Made by a program: the position numbers and the translations under genes. Shown piece by piece: positions 31,545 to 40,356 of a stretch of 47,171 bases of DNA (the first letter of the stretch is position 1; each line of letters opens with the position of its first letter). The stretch covers positions 1 through 47,171 of the forward strand of contig JAAWBF010000140.1 of the NCBI GenBank assembly GCA_022792555.1. The letters run 5' to 3'. The notes under the pieces are model-generated. The model worked only from the letters and a program-made list of their open reading frames with translations, was not told where the DNA came from and did not search any database. This stretch comes from Oscillospiraceae bacterium (GTDB lineage Bacteria > Bacillota > Clostridia > Oscillospirales > Oscillospiraceae).

Positions 31545-33027
31545 ACGCCCTGTGGTCTAGGATCGCCTGGACGATTCCGGTGGCGGAGATCTCTGGGGCG
31601 GTATACATAGGCCCGGTGTAACGCTCCTTCAAGGCGCTGGCGGTCACCTCGCCGATACAGACACAGACCGCTCCTACTGGAATTGGTCCGTGAGCCTGAA
31701 AAAACAGGTCTACTCCGCTGGCACTGGAAAAAACAAGATAACGGGTTGTGGACAGCCGCTGGTGGGCCGCTGCCGCAAGCTGGATATCCTGTTCTAGTGT
31801 GTACAGGGGGATATCCTGGACTGGGTGCTGTGCAGCCAGCAGTCTGGCCAGGGGCTTTGAGCCCAGAAGGGAGCGGAACAGCAGGATCTCCATCCCAGGG
31901 GGGACTGCCTGGCACAGGGCTTCTCCCAGAGCCTGGGTAGTGGAGAGGGCCGGACAGAGGTCAGCCTGAATGCCGTACTCCGCTAAAACGGCGGCAGTGG
32001 CCGGACCAATGGCGGCGAAGCGGCAGGCCGCCAGCCGCCGCAGGTCGAGCTTCTGCCGTCTTGCCGCCTGGAAGAAGAGGTTTACCCCGTTTGCACTGGT
32101 CAAGACCAGCCAGCGGCTTTTTCCGTCCCCCAGGGTGGAGAGATCATAGGAGAGCGGCAGCTCCCGGACCACCGAGCGGGCGGCCAGAAAGACCTGCGCC
32201 CCATACTGTCGAAGTCCGGCGGCCAGCTTGTCCGTCATGGCCTTGGTACCGGTCAGCCCCACCTGAATACCCGCCAAGGGGAGAGACATGGAAGTCAACG
32301 CCAGCGTTGCTGTCGGTCCCACCACAATGACGGCGGGGGGAAGCAGACCGGCTTTCTGGACTTGCTGCTCCAGATCGGCCAGGGTTCCCCGCACTATGGC
32401 GGGATAGGGGGCGTTGCCCCCAGAGATCACGGCGGCCGGTGTGGTGTCCGGCTTTCCGGCGGCTTTTAGACGGCAGATGATGTTGGACAGCTGGGACAGC
32501 CCCATCAAAAAGACCAGGGTCCCATCCAATCCAGCCAAGGCGTCAAAGCAGGCGGGCAGGCCGTCTGCCGTCCCCGCTGTATGGGCAGTGATGATGTGGA
32601 CGCTCTGACTAATCCCCCGATGGGTCACAGGGATCCCGGCCAGGGCGGGAATGGCCAGAGCGGAGGAGATGCCGGGGACGATTTCCCAGGGAATCCCTGC
32701 CGCTTGAAGGGCCAAAACCTCCTCTCCGCCCCGGCCAAAGACAAAGGGGTCTCCCCCCTTGAGCCGGACCACCTGCTTCCCTGCGCGGGCGTGCTTGATT
32801 AAAACGGCACAGATCTCCTCCTGGGAAGCGGAGTGACTGCCCCGCCGTTTGCCCATATAGATCCGCACCGCATCGCTGGGGGCCTCCTCCAGCAGGGCAG
32901 GGTCGATGAGATCGTCGTAGACCACCACCTGACAGCGCCGTAGCAGATCCCGGCCCCGCACTGTGATCAGATCGGCCTGTCCACAGCCCGCCCCTACCAG
33001 GGAGACAATACCACAGGATATACTCAA
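31528..33027 (-). CDS. cobA-hemD: Uroporphyrinogen-III C-methyltransferase / uroporphyrinogen-III synthase fusion
   Basis: 499 residues from a TTG start at 33027 preceded by GGAGGGGAGGCGC; the long upstream extension of the frame lies inside the previous gene and is not protein-like. Residues 1-240 are the SAM-dependent methyltransferase, with RLKGGDPFVFGRGGEE (88-103) and an unusual first loop, VGAGCG instead of VGAGPG. Residues 250-499 are HemD, which closes hydroxymethylbilane to uroporphyrinogen III. The fusion makes precorrin-2 from hydroxymethylbilane, for siroheme or corrinoids. The start overlaps the stop of the precorrin-2 dehydrogenase gene (TTGA). Confidence 0.9.
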   Translation of the reverse strand: MSISCGIVSLVGAGCGQADLITVRGRDLLRRCQVVVYDDLIDPALLEEAPSDAVRIYMGKRRGSHSASQEEICAVLIKHARAGKQVVRLKGGDPFVFGRGGEEVLALQAAGIPWEIVPGISSALAIPALAGIPVTHRGISQSVHIITAHTAGTADGLPACFDALAGLDGTLVFLMGLSQLSNIICRLKAAGKPDTTPAAVISGGNAPYPAIVRGTLADLEQQVQKAGLLPPAVIVVGPTATLALTSMSLPLAGIQVGLTGTKAMTDKLAAGLRQYGAQVFLAARSVVRELPLSYDLSTLGDGKSRWLVLTSANGVNLFFQAARRQKLDLRRLAACRFAAIGPATAAVLAEYGIQADLCPALSTTQALGEALCQAVPPGMEILLFRSLLGSKPLARLLAAQHPVQDIPLYTLEQDIQLAAAAHQRLSTTRYLVFSSASGVDLFFQAHGPIPVGAVCVCIGEVTASALKERYTGPMYTAPEISATGIVQAILDHRASTTPV

Positions 33028-33644
33028 GAAAGCGCCTCCCCTCCAGCCAAGAGATCCGCGAGGACGGCCTCCTCCAGGGGCCAGCCCCGCTCCAGACAGG
33101 TGTAAAATAAGCGGGCAAAGCATTGCCCCCGGTGTGTGTCCTCCGGTAAGGCGGTCTTGATCCGGTCCCGCAGTCCCTCCAAATAGACCAAAAGGTCTCC
33201 AAATTCCTCCGGGAAGAGCTGGGCGATGCGCTCCTTGCAGTAGACGGCGGCGGTGGGACTGGCACCGCCGGTGGAGATCCCGATGGACAGCGGTCCCCGC
33301 CGGACCAGGGCGGGAAACAGAAAGCTGCACGCCGTCCGGTCATCTACCGCATTGACCAAAATTCCGCGCCCACGGCACAGGGCGGCGATCCAGCGGTTGA
33401 GCGCCTGATCTCCAGTGGCGGCGATCACATAGTCCCGCCCCTCCAGCAGGGCGGGGCAGAAATAACATAAAAGCCGGGTCAACCCTGGAAGCTGTGTTAC
33501 CTCTGGCAGCATGGACGGCGCCGCCACAGTCAGCTCTGCTCCATAGGGGAGCAAGACCTGGAGCTTCCGCAGGGCGACGTTGCCGCCCCCTACTATAAGG
33601 CCATTTAGGGAGGAGAGGTCCATAAAAAAGGGGAAATAAGTCAT
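33024..33644 (-). CDS. Precorrin-2 dehydrogenase / sirohydrochlorin ferrochelatase-like
   Basis: A 206-residue CysG-N/Met8-like protein. The Rossmann site is LIVGGGNVALRK (16-27), the catalytic Asp is probably in VNAVDDRTAC (near 97-106), and the C-terminal helical part has ISTGGASPTAA. It oxidises precorrin-2 to sirohydrochlorin and may insert iron. Its product chain is completed by the coupled cobA-hemD gene. Together the two could supply siroheme. No sulfite or nitrite reductase is in the window, so the use is unknown. The gap to the ABC ATPase upstream is about 48 bases. Confidence 0.88.
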   Translation of the reverse strand: MTYFPFFMDLSSLNGLIVGGGNVALRKLQVLLPYGAELTVAAPSMLPEVTQLPGLTRLLCYFCPALLEGRDYVIAATGDQALNRWIAALCRGRGILVNAVDDRTACSFLFPALVRRGPLSIGISTGGASPTAAVYCKERIAQLFPEEFGDLLVYLEGLRDRIKTALPEDTHRGQCFARLFYTCLERGWPLEEAVLADLLAGGEALS

Positions 33645-33692
33645 ACATGCGCTCCCTTCGTTCTCTGCATCTGGGAGAAAGGAACCGGTTGT

Positions 33693-34439
33693 TCATAGAT
33701 AGTAGCGCGGCCCGTCCTCGGTCTCGACCTGGTGCAGTGTGACGCAAAAGACCTGCTCTAACACGCCGTAGACCTCCTCTGGGGTTCCCTGCTGGACCAG
33801 CCGTCCCTGGTCAAGGACAGCGATCTCGTCAGCGGTGCGCAGGGCCAGACAGAGGTCGTGGAGGACCAGAACGACTGCCCGCCCCTGTTCAGCCAACTGG
33901 CGTGCCAGGTGCATCACCTCCAGCTGGTGCCGAATGTCCAGATAGGTGGTGGGCTCGTCCATCAAAATGGTCTGGGTCTGCTGGGCCAGGACCATGGCCA
34001 GATAGATTTTCTGCTGCTGGCCGCCGCTGAGAGTCTGCATAGGCGTCTGCGCAAGTGTTTCTGCATCTGCCAGCCGGAGGGCCTGTTCCACGGCCTGATA
34101 GTCCTCCGGTCGGTAGCGCCGGGGGTAGGAGAGATACGGAAAACGCCCGTGGAGCACCATCCGCCAGGCGGTGATGTTGGGGACACTGCGGGACTGGGCC
34201 AGATAGGCCGCCTTTTGGGCCCTGATCCGGGGGGAGAGGGTCTCCAGAGGACAGCCGTCATAGAGGATTTCTCCGCCCAGCTTGGGCTGTAGCCCCAAGA
34301 CAGTGCGCAGGAGGGTGCTTTTTCCGCAGCCATTGGGCCCCACCAGGGCCAGAACCTTTCCCGGCGGAAAGGAGAGGGAGAGGTCTGTTAAAACCGCCTG
34401 TCCGGCGTATCCCGCCCGGAGGGTCTGCACTTCAATCAT
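33693..34439 (-). CDS. ABC transporter ATPase, FecE/BtuD type
   Basis: 248 residues from the ATG at 34439; the frame upstream lies inside the permease gene. Walker A is GPNGCGKS (34-41), signature LSGGQQQK, Walker B ILMDEPTTYLD with the family's TYLD. It powers import of Fe3+-siderophore, heme or cobalamin. Its start overlaps the permease stop by 8 bases, so the proteins are made together. The order binding protein, permease, ATPase is standard. Confidence 0.9.
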   Translation of the reverse strand: MIEVQTLRAGYAGQAVLTDLSLSFPPGKVLALVGPNGCGKSTLLRTVLGLQPKLGGEILYDGCPLETLSPRIRAQKAAYLAQSRSVPNITAWRMVLHGRFPYLSYPRRYRPEDYQAVEQALRLADAETLAQTPMQTLSGGQQQKIYLAMVLAQQTQTILMDEPTTYLDIRHQLEVMHLARQLAEQGRAVVLVLHDLCLALRTADEIAVLDQGRLVQQGTPEEVYGVLEQVFCVTLHQVETEDGPRYYL

Positions 34440-35460
34440 GGATTCGTCCCCCTCTCTGCCGCAGGAGGAGCCAGAGGAAAAAGGGTCCCCCGGCCAGGGA
34501 GAGCACAATCCCAACGGGAAGCTCATAGGGGGCAAACAGGAGCCGGGAGAGGAGATCGCACCCGGTTAGCAGCGCGGCGCCCCCCAGAGCAGAGGCAAGC
34601 AAAAGGGGACGGCTCTCCTCCCCCACCAGCCGCCGCATGATGTGGGGGACAATGAGGCCCACAAAGCCCAGCAGGCCGGAGAAGCTGACCGCAGCCCCAG
34701 CTAAAGCGGCGGCCAGGATGAGCAGGATCAAGCGCAGGGGCTTGGCCCGTAGGCCCAGGCTCTGGGCGGTCTCGGTCCCCAGGAGCAGGAGATCCAGCTC
34801 CCCGGCCAGAGATAAAATGAAAAGAAAGGCCGCCAGGATGACCCAAAAGGCGGGCAAAATCCGGCTCATGGACAGGCCGGAGAGGCCCCCGATGCGAAAG
34901 TCGGAGTAGCCATTGAGGGCATGGGGAAACAGGGTGATCACGGCGTCAATCCCCGCATTAAACATGCTGGACACCGCCACCCCCGCCAAAACGACGGTAA
35001 TCCGGGCCGCCCCAGTCTTTTCCGCAATCAAGAGGACCAAAACAACCCCAGCCAGAGCCCCCAAAAAGGCGGCCAGGGGCAAGACGGCAGCGGCAGTCGG
35101 AGCCACAGCCCCCCACAGGGTCACCATCAGCCCTGCCCCGGAGCTGACCCCGATAATATGGGGGGCGGCCAGAGGATTGCGCAGCACCCCCTGGATCACC
35201 GCTCCGGACACAGCCAGCGCCATGCCCGCCAGCAGGCAGCCACAGGTCCGGGGCAGGCGGGCAAAGAGTAGAATCTTGGCCTGGGGGGTATTTGGCATCC
35301 GTCCCAGCAGGACCTCCAACAGCTCTCCAGGGGGGATTAGGACCGGTCCCAGGCACAGACTGGCCGCCCCGGCCAGAACCGTTAGAACGGCCAGGACGGC
35401 AAACAGTGGAATTCGGTTGTCAGGACTCCTCCGGATAGAGAAGGTCCGCCAGCTTTTCAT
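34432..35460 (-). CDS. FecCD/BtuC-family permease
   Basis: 342 residues from the ATG at 35460, which has GGGGAGAAGCCT before it; an upstream ATG at 35481 has none. About ten membrane spans are expected. The family marks are RLPRTCGCLLAGMALAVSGA (near residues 70-90), AAPHIIGVSSGAGL and GLLGFVGLIVPHIMRRLVGE. It imports iron-siderophore, heme or corrinoid with the ATPase and binding protein. It overlaps the 3' end of the binding-protein gene by about 40 bases. Confidence 0.9.
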   Translation of the reverse strand: MKSWRTFSIRRSPDNRIPLFAVLAVLTVLAGAASLCLGPVLIPPGELLEVLLGRMPNTPQAKILLFARLPRTCGCLLAGMALAVSGAVIQGVLRNPLAAPHIIGVSSGAGLMVTLWGAVAPTAAAVLPLAAFLGALAGVVLVLLIAEKTGAARITVVLAGVAVSSMFNAGIDAVITLFPHALNGYSDFRIGGLSGLSMSRILPAFWVILAAFLFILSLAGELDLLLLGTETAQSLGLRAKPLRLILLILAAALAGAAVSFSGLLGFVGLIVPHIMRRLVGEESRPLLLASALGGAALLTGCDLLSRLLFAPYELPVGIVLSLAGGPFFLWLLLRQRGGRIHD

Positions 35461-36373
35461 AGGCTTCTCCCCAGCGTGCATTCGGCTTGAGATTGTAGAG
35501 CTTGTGATCCAACGTGTAGAACTGGCCGTTCTGGACGGCCCGCAGAGTTCCCCAGGCCGGGTTGGACAGCAGGGCGGCCTCCAGAGTGGCCTGGGCGGCA
35601 GTGGAGTCTGCGCCCTGGAGGACAGCGAAGATGTAGTCCGGGTCAGCGGCGATAATGGCCTCCAGGCTCAGGGACTCCAGCAGGGAATTGTCCCCATCCG
35701 CAATGTTGAGACAGCCCAGACCGGCCAGCATCTCCCCCAGTACGTTATCCTGGCTGCCCTTCACCTTGCAGCTGGACCCGGTAGCCCGGATACACAGGAC
35801 AGTGGGGGGCTCCCAGCCCTTCTGACGGGCCATGGCGCGTTCCGCCTGGGCCTGTACCTCAGTTCCATATTGGGTAAAGCGCTCTGTCTGTCCGGTAAGA
35901 CGGGTACAGATCTCCAGCATCCGCAGGTAATCGTCCAACGTCTGCACATCGAAATAGGCCACTGGAATACCGGCCTGTTCCAGAAGATCCTGCAGCTCCA
36001 GATCCGCTGTGGTGTTACAGCTTCCCAGCACCAGGTCAGGCTGCGCGGCCAGCAGCCGCTCTACATTGGGCTGTTTAATGGCCCCTAGGTCGGCAGTTGT
36101 GTCGTCCAAACCCAGGTCAAAGGAGGTCCAGGCATCCCCGGCAGCGGCGACGAGGGTGTCATGCCCTCCCGCTACACACCAGATGTCAGCAAAGCTTCCA
36201 ATCAGAGCGGCAACCCGCTGGGGAGGCGGAATGGAGAGCATGCGATCCAGGTCATCCGTAAAAGAAATGGGATTCGCAGAGGGAGATGGGGACGGTGTGG
36301 GGGCCTGTTGTCCGGCGCATCCAGTCAGAAAGAGGAAAAACAGCAGCGCGGCAAGGATTCGATAGCGGTTCAT
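35420..36373 (-). CDS. Periplasmic-type binding lipoprotein, Fe3+-siderophore/cobalamin class
   Basis: 317 residues from the ATG at 36373 after AAAGGAGGTCCT; an upstream ATG at 36391 lacks an RBS. The lipobox is LTGC (about residue 18), followed by a Pro/Ser linker. The body has the class III binding-protein pattern: ISFTDDLDRMLSIPPPQRVA, then QPDLVLGSCNTT, and LEAIIAADPDYIFAV. It feeds the permease next to it. The ligand is open: cobalamin or another corrinoid would fit the precorrin-2 genes in the same unit, but iron-siderophore or heme is equally possible. Confidence 0.85.
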   Translation of the reverse strand: MNRYRILAALLFFLFLTGCAGQQAPTPSPSPSANPISFTDDLDRMLSIPPPQRVAALIGSFADIWCVAGGHDTLVAAAGDAWTSFDLGLDDTTADLGAIKQPNVERLLAAQPDLVLGSCNTTADLELQDLLEQAGIPVAYFDVQTLDDYLRMLEICTRLTGQTERFTQYGTEVQAQAERAMARQKGWEPPTVLCIRATGSSCKVKGSQDNVLGEMLAGLGCLNIADGDNSLLESLSLEAIIAADPDYIFAVLQGADSTAAQATLEAALLSNPAWGTLRAVQNGQFYTLDHKLYNLKPNARWGEAYEKLADLLYPEES

Positions 36374-36436
36374 AGGACCTCCTTTATTCATTTGCCGGTC
36401 CCCCCTCAGGAGAGGGCGCCGGCGTGTATCTCCGTC

Positions 36437-36465
36437 ATTGTACTATACCCAGTTGGAAACGGCAA
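36437..36465 (-). promoter_or_regulatory. Promoter of the ABC/precorrin-2 operon
   Basis: Minus strand: TTGCCG (36460-36465), a 17-base spacer, TACAAT (36437-36442). No cobalamin riboswitch of the usual length is visible in the short leader (about 60 bases). Confidence 0.6.
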
Positions 36466-36571
36466 GAAAAACCCAGCAGTCCAGCAGATTTTTTATGGTA
36501 ATCTAAGGGCGAGCGTATTATACTGTAAAGAGTCAACTTCAAATCCAGAGAAACGATAGGAGAAATGGCTT

Positions 36572-38095
36572 ATGAGAGGTGTAGAGACGCGTATCCAGGA
36601 GATCCGGCACCGCATTTTCCGCGAGGTAGCCCGCATGGCATATCACACGGAATGGCCGGTGGACAAGCGGATCGAGGAGCTCCCCTATAAGATTATCCCA
36701 GGTGAGGTGGGGAACTACCGCAATGATGTCTTTTTGGAGCGGGCGATTGTAGGGGAGCGGCTGCGGCTAGCCATGGGCCTGCCCTGCCGGAGTGCTGCCG
36801 AGCACGCCCCGCTGTCGGATAACATCGAGGCGGCTGACCGCCCGGAGACCTATTATACCCCGCCCCTGATCAACGTCATCAAGTTTGCCTGCAACGGCTG
36901 TCACGAAAAGCGCCTGATTGTGACGGAGGGGTGCCAGGGCTGCCTGGCCCACCCCTGTGAGGAGGTCTGCCCCAAGGATGCCGTCCACCTGGATCGGCAT
37001 ACCGGGATGTCGCATATCGACCAAGAGAAGTGTATCCGTTGTGGCCGGTGTGCCGATGTGTGTGCCTATAATGCCATTATCGTCCAGGAGCGCCCCTGTG
37101 CCGCCGCCTGTGGAGTGAACGCCATCGGCACCGATGCCAACGGCAAGGCCCATATTGATGAGGAGAAGTGTGTCTCCTGCGGGATGTGCTTAGTAAACTG
37201 CCCCTTTGGTGCCATTGCGGATAAATCCCAGATTTTCCAGGTGATCCGGGCCATCCAGTCGGGGGAGCGGGTCTATGCGGCAGTGGCGCCCGCCTTTGTA
37301 GGTCAATTCGGCGCCAAGGTGACGCCGGGCAAGCTCCGGGCCGCCATGAAGCAGCTCGGCTTTGCGGATGTTTTCGAGGTGGCTATTGGCGCCGACCTAT
37401 GCGCCGCCCAGGAGGCGGAGGATTTTATCCGTGAGGTACCGGAGGAGATCCCGTTTATGGGGACCTCCTGCTGCCCAGCCTGGTCAGTGATGGCCAAAAA
37501 GCAGTTCCCGGATTATGCGAAGTGTATCTCCATGGCTCTGACTCCCATGACCCTGACCGCCCGGCTGATCAAGCACCAGCACACCAATGCTAAGGTGGTC
37601 TTTATCGGCCCCTGCGCCGCGAAAAAGCTGGAGGCCATGCGCCGGACGGTGCGCAGTGAGGTAGACTTTGTCCTTACCTTTGAGGAGATGGCGGGTATCT
37701 TTGATGCCAAGCATGTGGAGCTGGAACAGCTGGAGGAGGACCCCTGCGGGGTGAACAACGCCTCCTCTGATGGGCGTAACTTTGCCGTGTCCGGCGGGGT
37801 GGCCCAAGCGGTCGTAGATGTGATCCAGTCCAAGTACCCAGGCAGGGAGGTCAAGGTAGCCTCTGCGGAGGGGCTTCAGGAGTGCCGCAAGCTGATGGCA
37901 GCGGCCGCCGCCGGAAAATACAACGGGTATCTTTTGGAGGGTATGGCCTGTCCCGGCGGCTGTGTCGCCGGAGCGGGGACTATGCAGCCCATCAAAAAAT
38001 CCCAGGCCGCAGTCAATCTCTACGCCAGACAGGCGGACCACAAGCTGGCCCACGAGACGGAGCATATCAAGGAGCTGGATAAGCTGGTCGAGTAA
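36572..38095 (+). CDS. Monomeric [FeFe] hydrogenase, group-B-like
   Basis: A 507-residue protein. An N-terminal region (1-100) is followed by several ferredoxin-type 4Fe-4S motifs (CQGCLAHPCEEVCP, CIRCGRCADVC, CAAACG, CVSCGMCLVNCP, about 128-215). The H-cluster motifs are TSCCPAW (298-304), GPCAAKK (346-352) and EGMACPGGC (456-464). The middle motif GPCxAKK, in place of MPCxxKxxE, puts it in the group B class, whose roles are less studied. It probably makes H2 from ferredoxin or senses it. It stands alone, without NADH-linked partners or maturases in the window. The start follows ATAGGAG. Confidence 0.88.
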   Translation: MRGVETRIQEIRHRIFREVARMAYHTEWPVDKRIEELPYKIIPGEVGNYRNDVFLERAIVGERLRLAMGLPCRSAAEHAPLSDNIEAADRPETYYTPPLINVIKFACNGCHEKRLIVTEGCQGCLAHPCEEVCPKDAVHLDRHTGMSHIDQEKCIRCGRCADVCAYNAIIVQERPCAAACGVNAIGTDANGKAHIDEEKCVSCGMCLVNCPFGAIADKSQIFQVIRAIQSGERVYAAVAPAFVGQFGAKVTPGKLRAAMKQLGFADVFEVAIGADLCAAQEAEDFIREVPEEIPFMGTSCCPAWSVMAKKQFPDYAKCISMALTPMTLTARLIKHQHTNAKVVFIGPCAAKKLEAMRRTVRSEVDFVLTFEEMAGIFDAKHVELEQLEEDPCGVNNASSDGRNFAVSGGVAQAVVDVIQSKYPGREVKVASAEGLQECRKLMAAAAAGKYNGYLLEGMACPGGCVAGAGTMQPIKKSQAAVNLYARQADHKLAHETEHIKELDKLVE

Positions 38096-38195
38096 CCTGC
38101 AAGACTACGCGGCATCCCTTCGCCTGCGAAGGATCCTTGTGCAAAACTCCATGGCACCTGGCAGAATGTGACTTAAAAATTTACCGCTCTATCGG

Positions 38196-38224
38196 TTGAA
38201 AGCAAAGGCCTTTTGTGAGATAAT
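38196..38224 (+). promoter_or_regulatory. Promoter of the ThrE-type exporter genes
   Basis: TTGAAA (38196-38201), a 17-base spacer, GATAAT (38219-38224), about 65 bases before the ATG at 38291. Confidence 0.6.
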
Positions 38225-38290
38225 TTCAGGCATAGATGTTCCGGCCGCCCTGCAGGGGCTGGAAGAGGAAGAGAGAAGCGGGAGGGCGGC

Positions 38291-39061
38291 ATGGATATAG
38301 AGCTGGATTATGATACACTGCTGACACTCTCTACGGAGATTGGCTACCGGCTGCTGTCCAGTGGGGCCGAGATTTACCGGGTAGAGGATTCTATCCAGCG
38401 GCTGTTCACTGCCTACGGTGCAGACGGCGCAGTCTTTGTGATTCCCAGTTGTATCATCGCCAGCCTAGCCACACCGGAGGGCCACTCAGCCACTCGTATC
38501 CGCCGGGTGTCAGGCCACAGCACCGACATTCAGCGCCTAGAGGCCTATAACAATCTGTGCCGTGTCCTGTGTGATCAGCGCCCTCCCCTCTCCAAGGCTA
38601 AGGCCCAGCTCGCTCTGGTGGAGGCCCGGCACAAGAGCTATCGCTATGGAGTCCGTCTGCTGGGATACTTTGTGGGGACGGGGGGATTCTCCCTGTTCTT
38701 TGGCGGGATCTGGCGGGACGGACTGTGCGGTGGATTGTGCGGCGTGTCTATCGGTCTGTGCCTCACGCTGATGACTTGGCTGAAGGCCAACGCCTTCTTT
38801 CAGACGATCGCCGGCGGCTTTGTCTCCGCCCTGCTGGCCGTTCTGCTTACCGCCCTGGGGCTGGGACAGAACCTCGATCTGATCATCATCGGCGCCCTCA
38901 TGGCCCTGGTGCCTGGCACAGTCTTTACCAATGCCATGCGGGATATTATGGCCGGAGACCTCATTGCAGGGATCAGCAAGACCGCCGAGGCCCTGCTGCT
39001 GGGGACTGCCATCGCTCTGGGGACCGGCTTTGCCCTAGCGCTGACCAGAGGCCTGATATAG
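38291..39061 (+). CDS. Threonine/serine exporter, ThrE N-terminal-type subunit
   Basis: A 256-residue membrane protein. The cytosolic N-terminus (residues 1-115) has YRLLSSGAEIYRVEDSIQRL, the DUF1212/ThrE pattern, followed by about five spans including LVPGTVFTNAMRDIMAGDLI. In this split form, the large subunit acts with a small membrane partner, encoded next, to export Thr/Ser or related acids. The RBS GGGAGGG sits close to the ATG. The next gene begins 64 bases after the stop. Confidence 0.85.
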   Translation: MDIELDYDTLLTLSTEIGYRLLSSGAEIYRVEDSIQRLFTAYGADGAVFVIPSCIIASLATPEGHSATRIRRVSGHSTDIQRLEAYNNLCRVLCDQRPPLSKAKAQLALVEARHKSYRYGVRLLGYFVGTGGFSLFFGGIWRDGLCGGLCGVSIGLCLTLMTWLKANAFFQTIAGGFVSALLAVLLTALGLGQNLDLIIIGALMALVPGTVFTNAMRDIMAGDLIAGISKTAEALLLGTAIALGTGFALALTRGLI

Positions 39062-39125
39062 TTGCCGTACTGGAAAACGCGCGAATGGTTTTGCTGCAAA
39101 TGCGTTGACTATAGGGGGATAGCCA

Positions 39126-39590
39126 GTGGAGTTGATCCGACATTTTTTGCCCTGCTTGTACGCATTTTTCGCCTGTATAGGGTTTTCTGTCCTCTTTAAT
39201 ATCCAGGGTACTGGGATTTTGATCTGTTCCGCCGGGGGAGCGCTGGGATGGCTTGTCTATTTGATCACCGAGCCATTATGCGGCGGCAGTGAGCTGATCC
39301 AGGCCCTGGCTGCTGCCGTGGCTCTGGCCGCCTATGGGGAGATCATGGCTAGGGTGCGCCGGTGCCTTGTGACCCCCTATATCCTGGTTGCTGCCCTGCC
39401 GCTGGTGCCGGGAGCCGGGATCTACTACTCTATGGAGCACGCCATCAACGGGGAGACCCAGGCCTTTCTCAACCGCTTTCTCCACACCCTGGGGCTGGCC
39501 GGTGCCATGGCCGTGGGGATTCTGCTGGTGGGCTCGGTGACACGGCTGGCGGCTGGACGGCACAGAAAACCGTCTCAGGAAAGGATGTGA
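39126..39590 (+). CDS. Threonine/serine exporter small subunit (DUF3815-like)
   Basis: 154 residues from a GTG start at 39126 after ATAGGGGGATAGCC. Four membrane spans are expected. LVAALPLVPGAGIYYSMEHA is the conserved part and mirrors the LVPGTVFTNAMRD segment of the upstream partner. The C-terminus is basic. It forms a pair with the preceding gene. The yjjG-like gene starts only 5 bases after its stop. Confidence 0.83.
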   Translation: MELIRHFLPCLYAFFACIGFSVLFNIQGTGILICSAGGALGWLVYLITEPLCGGSELIQALAAAVALAAYGEIMARVRRCLVTPYILVAALPLVPGAGIYYSMEHAINGETQAFLNRFLHTLGLAGAMAVGILLVGSVTRLAAGRHRKPSQERM

Positions 39591-39595
39591 CAGGA

Positions 39596-40285
39596 ATGGG
39601 GCGGTATGACTGCGTGCTTTTTGACGCGGACAATACCCTCTTTGATTTTGACCGGGCCGAGCGGGAGGCCCTGCGCCGGGTGCTGGAAGAGCGGGACTAC
39701 CCATTGACTCCAGAGATTGAAGGGTGCTATCAGGCTATCAATACCGCGCTGTGGGACAAGCTCAACCGGGGGGAGATCGACCAAGAGACGCTCTTGGTGG
39801 AGCGCTTTTCCGCTTTTATGGAGGCTGTTGGCGGCGCACACGATCCGGTGGCATTCAACCGGGATTATCTGGGCTATCTAGCTCAGGGGGCCTATCTGCT
39901 CCCAGGCGCATTGGACCTGTGTCAGAGTTTGGCGCCCCATATTGTCTTGGCCATTGCCACCAACGGGGTGGCCTTTGTCCAGCGCGCCAGGCTGGACACG
40001 TCCCCTTTAGCGCCGCTGGTTCCCTGGATTTTTATCTCGGAGGAGATCGGCTACTCCAAGCCCCAAGCGGGCTTTTTTGATGTGGTATTCGGCGCGCTGG
40101 AGGGGATAGACCGGCGCAGAACGGTGATGGTTGGAGACAATCTGATCTCCGATATCGCTGGCGGCCGGGCCGCCGGGATGGATACCATCTGGTACAATCC
40201 CAAACATCTGCCCTGCGCCCCGGAGGATGTCCCTACCTGGACGGTCTTCTCTTTGGAGACCGTGGCAGAGCTTATTTTAACGTGA
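39596..40285 (+). CDS. yjjG: HAD-superfamily hydrolase, YjjG-type nucleotidase
   Basis: 229 residues from the ATG at 39596 after GACAGGA. HAD motif I is LFDADNTLFDFD (8-19), motif II is AIATNG (about 120-125), motif III is the Lys in SKPQAGFF, and motif IV is MVGDNLISDIAGG. The motifs and cap length match the YjjG group, which removes phosphate from noncanonical pyrimidine nucleotides. It is probably in one transcript with the exporter pair. A family A repeat follows the stop. Confidence 0.82.
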   Translation: MGRYDCVLFDADNTLFDFDRAEREALRRVLEERDYPLTPEIEGCYQAINTALWDKLNRGEIDQETLLVERFSAFMEAVGGAHDPVAFNRDYLGYLAQGAYLLPGALDLCQSLAPHIVLAIATNGVAFVQRARLDTSPLAPLVPWIFISEEIGYSKPQAGFFDVVFGALEGIDRRRTVMVGDNLISDIAGGRAAGMDTIWYNPKHLPCAPEDVPTWTVFSLETVAELILT

Positions 40286-40356
40286 GCAAAAGTGTACCTG
40301 CTATGTCGAATTTTGCCGGGGATGAGAAAGCTGTGAGGTCAGCTCCTGTAGAAACT

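Noticed and set aside
33028-33330. A longer cobA-hemD protein starting at 33330
   Set aside because: The added residues lie in the antiphase of the upstream precorrin-2 dehydrogenase gene and are not protein-like; the TTG at 33027 has a good RBS and overlaps the upstream stop as TTGA.
36374-36436. A cobalamin riboswitch before the ABC/precorrin-2 operon
   Set aside because: The leader is only about 60 bases long and lacks the B12-box pattern.
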